From Candidatus Villigracilis adiacens (GTDB lineage: Bacteria > Chloroflexota > Anaerolineae > Anaerolineales > Villigracilaceae): 64,000 bases of DNA. Under the pieces are notes generated by a model that did no database searches, was not told the DNA's origin, and was given only the letters and a program-made list of their open reading frames with translations. Positions 15,599 through 22,540 of this stretch are shown here, piece by piece (position 1 is the first letter of the stretch; every line of letters starts with the position of its first letter). The translations under genes were made by a program, and so were the position numbers. Location: NCBI GenBank assembly GCA_016703605.1, contig JADJBU010000022.1, forward strand, positions 620,001 to 684,000, given 5' to 3'.

Positions 15599-15682
15599 TG
15601 TCATCCTGAAAGGCAGCGATGGATCTCTACGCCCGCAGTAAGAGACCCTTCGGTCGCGAAGAACACGCTCCCTCAGGGTGAC
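15599..15682. repeat. Dispersed palindromic repeat, copy 3
   Basis: It runs from TGTCATCCTGAAAGG to CTCCCTCAGGGTGAC with core GGATCTCTACG and AGAGACCCTTCGGTCGC. It is the third copy of the family at 7481 and 11899 and sits directly downstream of the second carrier gene. Confidence 0.8.
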
Positions 15683-15688
15683 GCATCC

Positions 15689-15961
15689 CTAGCCTCCCGC
15701 CGCCGATGCCATGAAGATGACTTTATCCTCTTCCTTCAGCACCGTCTCCATCCCCGCCAGTTCGCGGATGTGAACCCCGTTGACGAAGATGTTGAAGTGG
15801 CGGCGCAGTTCGCCGCTCGAGTCGTAAAGATGCGGGCGCAGTGTGGGGTATTTTTGAAGGATGTTTTCGATCAGGTCGGCAACACGCCCGCCGTTCATGG
15901 AGAACTCGCTTTGGTTATCCACGTAATACTTCATCAAGGCTGGAAATCGGACGATGGGCAT
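15689..15961 (-). CDS. ubiquitin-like sulfur carrier ending in Gly-Gly (CysO/MoaD family)
   Basis: This 90-aa beta-grasp protein has a free C-terminal MASAAGG, ready for adenylation and thiocarboxylation without trimming. The core FNIFVNGVHIRELAGMETVL matches the other carrier at 13216 well, so they are paralogues. It is the first gene of the minus-strand sulfur cluster. TAGAAT lies six bases before the ATG and there is no ribosome-binding site, indicating a leaderless mRNA. One carrier may serve cysteine synthesis and the other molybdopterin, thiamine or another thiolation; the sequence does not tell which. Confidence 0.88.
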   Translation of the reverse strand: MPIVRFPALMKYYVDNQSEFSMNGGRVADLIENILQKYPTLRPHLYDSSGELRRHFNIFVNGVHIRELAGMETVLKEEDKVIFMASAAGG

Positions 15962-16075
15962 GGGAATATTCTACACGATTCGCGCACTGGGATGGGAAGC
16001 GGGCTTCATCTTTAACAAAACCTATTTATGAGAACATCGTCAACATGGCGTATGGTCATCGTATGGCAAACGGCG

Positions 16076-16105
16076 TTGACTGTGAAAATCGAGTTGGGGT
16101 ACAAC
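16076..16105 (+). promoter_or_regulatory. Promoter of the 190-aa lipoprotein
   Basis: TTGACT (16076-16081), an 18-base spacer and TACAAC (16100-16105). The GGAGGT ribosome-binding site is at 16115-16120. Confidence 0.6.
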
Positions 16106-16126
16106 CCGCAAAACGGAGGTGTCATC

Positions 16127-16699
16127 ATGAAACGCGCCCTGTCTTTTTTACCTCTAATCGTCCTGATTGCCTGTTCGCCCGATATCGCCGACCCGCAGGT
16201 GCAGGCGGCGGTGATCAATTCGTTGACCGCCACCGTGTGGACTCCGACGCCGGTCACGCCGACCTCGACAGCGGAGCCGCATACCGGAAAAATCGTGGAT
16301 ATGCTGAACGGGGTCATCGTCGGCGCGGACCCGCTGGGGGAAACGATCCTGGCGAAATACAGCGTCGTCGACGCCCAAGTCCTCTTGGACGCCCCAACCC
16401 AGCGAGCCCTTATTTTGCGGGTGCATGTAGACTGTGAATGGATATACTCCGATTCCTGCACACCCGAGTCCACTTTTGTTGTGTTGATGTACGCCCTTTC
16501 GGAGAACGAGAAGGTGATGAAGCGCATTCAGGATCAAATCCCGTCCACGGTCGAAACGCTGGAGGTGGTCGCATTCGACCGCATGGCGCAGACCGGGGTC
16601 ATTCACATTTCCTGGGGCGATGTTTGGGATTTTGCCGAAGGAAACATCAACGGCAATCAGTTGGGGTCGAGAATGATCCGAATGGCAGCGACGCCATAA
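16127..16699 (+). CDS. hypothetical lipoprotein, 190 aa
   Basis: This is an exported lipoprotein with a signal peptide ending in the lipobox LIAC (Cys16). A Thr/Pro-rich linker (about residues 35-55, TPTPVTPTSTAEP) follows, then a compact domain of about 130 residues of mixed alpha/beta character with one Cys pair (CEWIYSDSC). No family was recognised. The ATG at 16127 is fixed by GGAGGT six bases upstream and by the signal peptide; the longer frame adds 33 residues with no homology. It is a single gene between the sulfur cluster and EF-G. Confidence 0.75.
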   Translation: MKRALSFLPLIVLIACSPDIADPQVQAAVINSLTATVWTPTPVTPTSTAEPHTGKIVDMLNGVIVGADPLGETILAKYSVVDAQVLLDAPTQRALILRVHVDCEWIYSDSCTPESTFVVLMYALSENEKVMKRIQDQIPSTVETLEVVAFDRMAQTGVIHISWGDVWDFAEGNINGNQLGSRMIRMAATP

Positions 16700-16706
16700 A
16701 TCAAAA

Positions 16707-16753
16707 GTCGGGAGATGCCGCCACGACGCCACCACTGCGCCGCTTTTGACTCC
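16707..16753. repeat. GCGGC-rich dispersed repeat, plus copy
   Basis: AGTCGGGAGATGCCGCC... through ...GCGCCGCTTTTGACTCC. A near-identical inverted copy is at 50189-50237 and a diverged one at 22449. It is non-coding and follows the lipoprotein stop. Confidence 0.75.
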
Positions 16754-16759
16754 AAAAGC

Positions 16760-16788
16760 AAAAAGTCCCGAAGCCAAAACTCCGGGAC
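16760..16788 (-). terminator. Probable EF-G terminator
   Basis: On the minus strand GTCCCG pairs with CGGGAC across a 12-base loop and is followed by TTTTTGC. It comes after the heptamer tract downstream of the EF-G gene. Confidence 0.55.
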
Positions 16789-16794
16789 ATTTAC

Positions 16795-16876
16795 CAATCA
16801 CTATTCACTATTCACCTCACCATTCACTATTCACCATTCACCATTCACTATTCACCATTCACCATTCACCATTCAC
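16795..16876. repeat. Heptamer ATTCACT/ATTCACC tandem tract
   Basis: About eleven 7-bp units, mostly CATTCAC[C/T]-type, ending five bases before the EF-G stop codon. It is the same unit as 13809-13889, without spacers. Confidence 0.9.
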
Positions 16877-16880
16877 AGCC

Positions 16881-18962
16881 CTACTCTTCCTTCTTCGCTT
16901 CCATTTCCTTCTTGTGCGCCTCGATGATCGGACCGGCGATATGAGTCGGCACCGTATCGTAATGGTCGAATTCCATCGTAAAGTATCCGCGCCCGCCGGT
17001 GATGGAGCGCACCTGGGTGGTGTACTTCAGCATCTCCGCCATCGGCACATGCGCAATGATGGTCGTGCTTCCGCGCTCGGTTTCGGTTCCCTGCACGCGC
17101 CCGCGCCGGGTGTTGAGGTCGCTCATCACGTCGCCCATGTTCGCATCCGGGCAGGTGACGCGCACGGTCATGATCGGCTCGAAGAGAACCGGACCCGCAT
17201 CATGCACGGCAAGTTTGAAGGCTTCGCGCCCGGCGATTTCGAATGCCACCGGTTTCGAGTCCACTTCGTGCTCCTTGCCGTCATAAACGGTGACGCGCAC
17301 GTTGTTCATCGGGTAGCCTGCAAACGCGCCCCTTTCCATCGTGGCTTTGATGCTCTTTTCGATGGGCGGAAGGTACGAACGCGAAAGGTTCATCCCGACC
17401 AGGGCATCCACAAATTCGAAGTCGCCTTCCATGTACGGCTCGATGCGCAAATGGACCTCGCCGAACTGACCCGCGCCGCCGGACTGCTTCTTGTGGCGGT
17501 ATTGCGCCTGCGCCTTTTTCGTAATGCCTTCGCGGTAGGGAACTTTCGGCTCGTGAGTGACGATGCCCACCTGGAATTTGTTCTGCGCGCGATGCACAGC
17601 CACCTCGATATGCTGGTCGCCCATGCCCTGCAATACCGTTTCATGCGTCGCCATATCGTTCTGCCAGACGAGGGTCATATCCTCTTCGCTCAGGCGGGTA
17701 AGCACCGTGGAAATCTTCGCCGCGTCCGCCTGGGTCTTCGGGGCGACCGCAACACGGTACAACGCCGCCGGGTACTGGGGCTTGGCAACCGTCAACGGAT
17801 GCCCCTTGTCGCAGAAGGTGTCGCCGGTGGCGGAAACTGTCAATTTCGAAACGACGGCAATATCGCCCGCGTGGACGACCTTGCCGGGAATCGTCTCCTT
17901 GCCGCGCTGGAAATGCAAACCAGACATGCGTTCGTCCGCGCCCTTGGTCTGGTTCCAGACATGCGCATCCGCCTGGACCGAGCCGCTGAACACGCGGAAG
18001 TAGGTCATCTTGCCGACGAACGGGTCGGCGGTGGTCTTCCACACATAAGCCGCCAGCGGAGATTGATCCGAGGGTTTCAACTCCTCCGCGCCGTCCCTGC
18101 CTTGAGCCGTGCGCTTGACGGCATGGACCGGGGAGGGAATCAGGTCAATGATGTCGTTGAGCAGGGCAATCGCGCCGATCTCATGTCCGCCCGCCGCGCA
18201 GAAGACCGGGACAAAACTCCCGGCGTAAACCACATCTTCGAGACCGCGCACCATTTCCTCGTCTGAGAGGGAACCGTTCTCGAGATATTTTTCCATCAAC
18301 TCGTCTTCACCCTCGGCGGCATCCTCCACCATGGCAAAGTGAGCCTTCTCCGCCGCCTCTTTCAACTCGGCGGGAATCTCGGCGGTGATCTTGCCGTCGC
18401 CCATGTACGCCTTCATGCCGATCACATCCACCACGCCCTTGAAATCGTGCTTCTCGCCGATGGGAATATGCACCTGCACCACGCGCTTGTCATGCGCCTC
18501 GACAAACTCCTTGATGGCGTCGTAGGTCTTTTGGAAATCCGCGTTCTCGCGGTCCATCTTGTTGATCACAAAGAAACGCGGCAGGTTGAACTGCTCGCAA
18601 TAGCGCCAGGCGAGCTCGGTTCCCACTTCGATGCCCGCGACCGCGTCCACTAAAATAATCGCGCCATCCGCCACACTGAGGGCGGAGACCATCTCGCCCA
18701 CGAAATCGGTGTAGCCCGGCGCGTCGAGGACGTTGATCTTGTGATCCTTGTGTTCGACCGGGATCACGCTCGTGTACAGGGAGATTTTCTTTTTATGTTC
18801 TTCGTCGTCGTAATCGGAAACTGTCGTGCCATCTTCCACTTTCCCCAGGCGGGTCGTTCCCCCCGTCGCATGTAAAAAGGATTCCGCCAGCATGGTCTTG
18901 CCTGCCCCGCCATGTGAGACCAGCGCAACGTTGCGGATGAACTCGGTGGTATACTCTTTCAT
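16881..18962 (-). CDS. fusA: elongation factor G paralogue
   Basis: This 693-aa translational GTPase has G1 SHGGAGKT (residues 17-24), G3 DAPGYTD and G4 NKMD, then the EF-G domains II-V to a KKEMEAKKEE tail. The divergent G1 (SHGG instead of AHVD) and the acidic insert in DYDDEEHKKK place it with the EF-G-like paralogues (EF-G2 type) rather than the main str-operon EF-G; no rpsL/rpsG/tuf genes are nearby. Such paralogues act in ribosome recycling or in slow or stress translation. The ATG at 18962 has AGGAAGG upstream; a longer frame adds 149 meaningless residues. TTGACA/TACAAT with a 17-base spacer lies upstream. Confidence 0.93.
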   Translation of the reverse strand: MKEYTTEFIRNVALVSHGGAGKTMLAESFLHATGGTTRLGKVEDGTTVSDYDDEEHKKKISLYTSVIPVEHKDHKINVLDAPGYTDFVGEMVSALSVADGAIILVDAVAGIEVGTELAWRYCEQFNLPRFFVINKMDRENADFQKTYDAIKEFVEAHDKRVVQVHIPIGEKHDFKGVVDVIGMKAYMGDGKITAEIPAELKEAAEKAHFAMVEDAAEGEDELMEKYLENGSLSDEEMVRGLEDVVYAGSFVPVFCAAGGHEIGAIALLNDIIDLIPSPVHAVKRTAQGRDGAEELKPSDQSPLAAYVWKTTADPFVGKMTYFRVFSGSVQADAHVWNQTKGADERMSGLHFQRGKETIPGKVVHAGDIAVVSKLTVSATGDTFCDKGHPLTVAKPQYPAALYRVAVAPKTQADAAKISTVLTRLSEEDMTLVWQNDMATHETVLQGMGDQHIEVAVHRAQNKFQVGIVTHEPKVPYREGITKKAQAQYRHKKQSGGAGQFGEVHLRIEPYMEGDFEFVDALVGMNLSRSYLPPIEKSIKATMERGAFAGYPMNNVRVTVYDGKEHEVDSKPVAFEIAGREAFKLAVHDAGPVLFEPIMTVRVTCPDANMGDVMSDLNTRRGRVQGTETERGSTTIIAHVPMAEMLKYTTQVRSITGGRGYFTMEFDHYDTVPTHIAGPIIEAHKKEMEAKKEE

Positions 18963-19008
18963 CGTTAATAACCTTCCTGTCGTTATGGAATGTGAAGCAG
19001 GTTGCGTG

Positions 19009-19037
19009 ATTGTAAAAGAACTCAAATGAATTGTCAA
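19009..19037 (-). promoter_or_regulatory. Consensus promoter of the EF-G paralogue
   Basis: On the minus strand TTGACA (19037-19032), a 17-base spacer and TACAAT (19014-19009), about 47 bases before the ATG. This is one of the best sigma70-type matches in the window. Confidence 0.75.
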
Positions 19038-19088
19038 AGCGCGAAGCGTCACGCTTTCCTTATGACATTTTGACCGCACCCATCGAAC

Positions 19089-19577
19089 ATGATTTCGATT
19101 ATTACCGAATATTCCTTTGTCCTCATCGCGGCGGGGTTTGCCCTCATCGCCGGGTTGCTCCTGCTTTCCAATAAGCCGAAGTGGAACGACTACCTTGCCT
19201 TCGGCGTGATCGCCGGCGGGCTGGTGGTCGCATGGGTCACGCTCCACCCGCGCCAGACCCTGCTCATGGACGATGCAAAGGAAGTGCAGGCAATGATCGG
19301 CGCGGGCAAGCCCGTCCTGCTCGAATTCCAATCCCCCTACTGAATACGCTGCGTGTCGATCAAGCCCGTCGTGGACGAGCTCGAACTGGAACTCGGCGAT
19401 GAAATTCACTTCATCCGCCTCAACATTCAGGAAACCATCGGCATGGAACTTGCGCCAGTCTACGGTTTCGAATTCACCCCCACCTTCATCTACTTCGATT
19501 CACAAGGCAACGAACTCTGGCGCACGGTCGGCGACTTCGATCCCCAGCGCGTGAGGGATACGCTGGCAAATGAATAG
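19089..19577 (+). CDS. membrane-anchored thioredoxin-like protein with in-frame TGA (candidate selenoprotein, UxxC)
   Basis: Two frames, 19089-19343 and 19344-19577, are in the same phase and are separated only by TGA at 19341-19343. Reading TGA as selenocysteine gives 162 aa: two membrane helices (about residues 5-25 and 34-52), then a thioredoxin fold. At the redox site the codons TAC TGA ATA CGC TGC read Y-U85-I-R-C88, exactly where CxxC stands in this family. The fold continues with KPVVDELELELG and the cis-proline segment FTPTFIYF. A weak stem-loop with a GU-bearing apical loop can be drawn 12-45 bases after the TGA. The alternative is a TGC-to-TGA nonsense mutation or sequencing error. 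The stop overlaps the methyltransferase start. Confidence 0.7.
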
Positions 19578-20142
19578 CCTCCTCCGCCGCATAAAATTCG
19601 ACCTCTCCTACCTGCTTGGCAACGCCCCCTGGGACAGCGGCATCTCCCCGCCCGAACTGTATGACTTCATCGCCGCACATCCCGCCGGGCGCGCGCTCGA
19701 CATCGGCTGCGGCACAGGCACAAACATCATCACGCTGGCAAACGCGGGCTGGCAGGCAGCGGGGTTCGATTATTCGGCGGGCGCGGTGCGAATCGCAAAA
19801 CGCAAACTCAAAAATGCAAAGGTCAACGCCGAGATTTTCAGGGACGACGCGACCAAAATGCAAAACGCGCGCGGCTCCTTCGACCTCGCCCTCGACCTCG
19901 GCTGTTTCCACGGCATTCAAAACAAGGCGGATTATCTGACTCAACTGACTCGAGTCCTCGCCCCAAACGGATTCTGGCTCCTGTACGGATTCTTCAAACC
20001 AAACGCGGCTCAACCCGGACCCGGGCTTCTCCCCTCCGACCTCGACCTGATCCCACGCCATAACCTGACCCTCCTCTCCCGCAAAGACGGCTTCGACAAA
20101 CGTGAGAGACCTTCGGCGTGGTTTTTGTGGCAGGCGGAGTAA
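19570..20142 (+). CDS. class I SAM-dependent methyltransferase
   Basis: This 190-aa cytoplasmic Rossmann methyltransferase has motif I ALDIGCGTGTN (residues 42-52), an acidic residue after the second strand (GFDYS), and motif IV in FDLALDLGCFHG. The lead-in APWDSGISPPELYDFI resembles TehB/thiol-methyltransferase-like proteins, so the substrate could be a small thiol or metalloid; this is a guess. Its ATG overlaps the stop of the UxxC thioredoxin gene by eight bases, so the two are co-translated. That linkage argues that ribosomes reach the end of the thioredoxin frame. Confidence 0.85.
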   Translation: MNSLLRRIKFDLSYLLGNAPWDSGISPPELYDFIAAHPAGRALDIGCGTGTNIITLANAGWQAAGFDYSAGAVRIAKRKLKNAKVNAEIFRDDATKMQNARGSFDLALDLGCFHGIQNKADYLTQLTRVLAPNGFWLLYGFFKPNAAQPGPGLLPSDLDLIPRHNLTLLSRKDGFDKRERPSAWFLWQAE

Positions 20143-20146
20143 AGAG

Positions 20147-20214
20147 TTACGAGTTACAAGTTACAATCTGCAACCCACTTTCCACTTCATCATTCATCCT
20201 TCATATTTCATCCT
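20147..20214. repeat. Heptamer tracts AGTTACG/AGTTACA and TTCATCC
   Basis: AGTTACG-AGTTACA-AGTTACA (20147-20167) is followed by TTCATCATTCATCCTTCAT-type units (20187-20214) in the gap before the phosphoglycerate-mutase-like gene. The same units occur inside priA. Confidence 0.8.
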
Positions 20215-20221
20215 TTCCCCC

Positions 20222-21139
20222 ATGAAAATCCTCTTCCTCTTCCTCGACGGCATCGGACTCGGCGAAGACAACCCGGAAATCAACCCCTTCGTCCGCGCGA
20301 ACATGCCCTATCTCGAATCGCTGCTTGGCGGAAAAAAAATCACCAAATCCGCCGCGCCTTTCGAGAGCGACGTCGCCACCCTCAAAGCCATTGACCCCAG
20401 CCTCGGCGTGAAGGGACTGCCCCAATCCGCGACGGGACAGGCTGTTTTGCTGACGGGCATCAATATCCCCGCCGAACTCGGCTATCACTACGGACCCAAA
20501 CCCAACCCCGAAGTGGCGCAATATTTGAACGGTCACACGATTTTCTCGAAAACGCTCAACGCCGGGAAGAAAACTGCCCTGCTCAACGCCTATCCCCCGC
20601 GCTACTTCGACGGTATCGATTCAGGCAAACGGCTTTACTCCTCCATCCCCCTCGCGTTGACCAACGCAGGCGTCCCCCTCTTCACCGAAAAAGATTACTA
20701 TGCCGGGAACGCCCTCTCCGCCGACTTCACCGGCGAAGGCTGGAGAACCTTTCTGGGCTTCAAAGACGCGCCGCTCTTCGACCCCGAAAGCGCCGGTTCA
20801 AATCTTGCCAATCTCGCCAGTCAGTATGACTTCTCCTTCTTTGAATACTGGGCAAGCGATTACGCCGGTCACAAACAGGACATGCCCTGGGCGGTCAAAC
20901 AACTCGAAATACTCGACGGCGTGTTGAAAGGCTTGCTCAGTAAGTCGGATTGTCAATCCGACTTACTTTTAATTACCTCCGACCACGGCAACATGGAAGA
21001 CCTCGGCACGCGCAAGCACACATCCGCAAACGTCCCGTTGCTCTTGTTCGGGGATAAAAAAAACCGAGACGTCTTTTCAAACGTCTTAGACCTGGCGGGG
21101 ATTGCGCCAGCCATATTCAATTTACTCAAACTAAATTAA
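20222..21139 (+). CDS. phosphoglycerate-mutase-like metalloenzyme (alkaline phosphatase superfamily)
   Basis: This 305-aa protein has the metal-binding start LFLDGIGLGEDNPEINPF (residues 4-21) and the second metal site SDHGNMED (about residue 256), as in iPGM/ApgM and related metalloenzyme-superfamily proteins. It lacks the full length of iPGM (about 510 aa) and is nearer archaeal-type or metalloenzyme-domain phosphatases, so the exact reaction is open. The ATG at 20222 is set by homology; the longer frame reads through the repeat tract. A 13-bp palindrome (GTAAGTCGGATTG/CAATCCGACTTAC) is inserted in frame just before SDHG. The stop codon lies within a MITE target duplication. Confidence 0.82.
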   Translation: MKILFLFLDGIGLGEDNPEINPFVRANMPYLESLLGGKKITKSAAPFESDVATLKAIDPSLGVKGLPQSATGQAVLLTGINIPAELGYHYGPKPNPEVAQYLNGHTIFSKTLNAGKKTALLNAYPPRYFDGIDSGKRLYSSIPLALTNAGVPLFTEKDYYAGNALSADFTGEGWRTFLGFKDAPLFDPESAGSNLANLASQYDFSFFEYWASDYAGHKQDMPWAVKQLEILDGVLKGLLSKSDCQSDLLLITSDHGNMEDLGTRKHTSANVPLLLFGDKKNRDVFSNVLDLAGIAPAIFNLLKLN

Positions 21140-21232
21140 CTCACCTTACGCGGTGCTGCGAGATTCATCTCGCAATTTCAGGGCGACATGAATGTCGCGG
21201 CACCGAGGAATCGCGTAACATCAGTAAATTAA
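21132..21232. mobile_element. Small MITE, family 2, with 8-bp target duplication
   Basis: The element at 21140-21224 (85 bp) has ends CTCACCTTACGCG and CGCGTAACATCAG, imperfect inverted repeats (10 of 13). It is flanked by TAAATTAA at 21132-21139 and 21225-21232. The left duplication includes the stop codon of the upstream gene. Inside is a hairpin GCGAGATTCATCTCGC. Relatives with the same ends are at 36415 and 48069. Confidence 0.75.
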
Positions 21233-21233
21233 G

Positions 21234-22376
21234 CTACCCTTGCAACCTTGCAACCGCTTCCTTTGCAAGCGATGCCAGTTCCCTGTCTGCCCGGTCAGCG
21301 GCAAGTTCTTGCAGGACAGGGACGGCGCGTTTATCCCGCATATCGCCAAGGGATTGGATGGCTTGTTTTCTCACAACCCGGTCGGGGTCGCGGAGCATTT
21401 CGATCAGCAAAGGAACGACGCGCTCGTCCCGGATCATGCCCAGCCCGTAGATGGCGCGTTCACGCACTCCCGCTTCTGGATGAGACAACGCCTCGCTTAA
21501 CACGCCCAAGCCTTCTTCGCCAAATTGAGCCAGGGATTCCGCCGCGGCTTGACTGACCTCATGGTGCAGGTCGTATAACGCCATGCCCAATTCCTCGATG
21601 GCGCGGATGTCGCGCAGTTTCCCCAAAATCACGATGGCGAATTTACGAACGGTCTTCTCGCGGTCTGCCAGGGCTTCGATGAGCGGTTCGACAACGGGTT
21701 CACCCATGCCTTCGACGGCATTCAGCAGAACATTCACTGCCTGCTCGCGTTCAAACCACCAGAACGAGTCGCGCAGGGCTTCCATCAGGAAGGGGATCGC
21801 GGCGGGGTTGAGCGAATCACCCAGGGCTTTGACCGCTGCCTGCCGCGCTTCTATTTTTTGATCGTCGAGCGCCACATTGGCGAGTTCATCGAAGGTGGAG
21901 GGGTCTTTGAATTTCCCCAGCGCGACACACGCCGCAATGCGGACTTCATCTTCGCGGTCTTTCAACAAGGGAAGCAACTCGGGAATCGCGCGGTCGTCGC
22001 CGATGTTTGCCAGCGCAAGCGCGGCGCGCGAACGGACGGTAAAGAATTCGCCATGCAGGGCTTCGATCAAAACGGGGACGGCGTTTTTATCCCTGTTGAT
22101 GGCGAATACCTCTGCAGCCCGTCCGCGGATGAGCGGATGCGCGGAACGAAGCGCTTTTTGCAATTCGGGAGAGGCGGAGGGGATTCGGGCGAGAATCTGC
22201 TGATAGATGGCGACCAGCCCCAAGTCTTGGGTCTGAAGCGCGTCCATCAAGGCAGGGACAGCGTCGACTCCGAGTCGAATCAAATCCTGCGCGGCGTGGC
22301 TGCGTTTTGCGGCGTCTGCAAGGGATGGGATCAGCCTTTTCGCTTCTCCCAATTTGGGGTTCGTGAACCAATCCAT
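21234..22376 (-). CDS. HEAT-repeat protein
   Basis: This 380-aa soluble alpha-solenoid is built from about ten HEAT/PBS-lyase-type repeats of about 31 residues, with units such as DDRAIPELLPLLKDREDEVR and DERVVPLLIEMLRDPDRVVR. Such proteins are scaffolds that bind partners. There is no catalytic motif or signal peptide. TAAAAT stands six bases before the ATG with no ribosome-binding site, so the mRNA is probably leaderless. The gene is alone between the MITE and a divergent lipoprotein gene; no partner is suggested by context. Confidence 0.88.
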   Translation of the reverse strand: MDWFTNPKLGEAKRLIPSLADAAKRSHAAQDLIRLGVDAVPALMDALQTQDLGLVAIYQQILARIPSASPELQKALRSAHPLIRGRAAEVFAINRDKNAVPVLIEALHGEFFTVRSRAALALANIGDDRAIPELLPLLKDREDEVRIAACVALGKFKDPSTFDELANVALDDQKIEARQAAVKALGDSLNPAAIPFLMEALRDSFWWFEREQAVNVLLNAVEGMGEPVVEPLIEALADREKTVRKFAIVILGKLRDIRAIEELGMALYDLHHEVSQAAAESLAQFGEEGLGVLSEALSHPEAGVRERAIYGLGMIRDERVVPLLIEMLRDPDRVVRKQAIQSLGDMRDKRAVPVLQELAADRADRELASLAKEAVARLQG

Positions 22377-22448
22377 GAGTTTATTTTACAATAAATTGAA
22401 TTCGAATTTGCGAGAGTATACAAGGGGTGGCAAAATCTTTTGCTCGAG

Positions 22449-22500
22449 AGTCGGGGGGATGGGGGGCGCCATGGCGCCACCACGCGCCGCTTTCACCTTC
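22449..22500. repeat. GCGGC-rich dispersed repeat, diverged copy
   Basis: AGTCGGGGGGATGGGGGG...GCGCCACCACGCGCCGCTTTCACC is related to 16707-16753 and, inverted, to 50189-50237. Confidence 0.55.
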
Positions 22501-22540
22501 TGACAACCCGAAGTCGTCCAACTTATTCGAGGAGAATTAT

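Noticed and set aside
16746..18266. 506-aa open frame on the plus strand over EF-G
   Set aside because: It is antisense to a clear EF-G gene, begins in the repeat tract and shows no family pattern; long antisense frames are common in this GC-rich coding DNA.
18963..19409. 149-residue N-terminal extension of EF-G
   Set aside because: It overlaps the divergent thioredoxin-like gene and lies upstream of a consensus promoter and ribosome-binding site for the normal ATG at 18962.
19344..19577. Independent short gene starting at GTG 19353
   Set aside because: It has no ribosome-binding site or promoter, starts inside the thioredoxin active-site helix, and is in phase with the upstream half, so it is the continuation of one frame.
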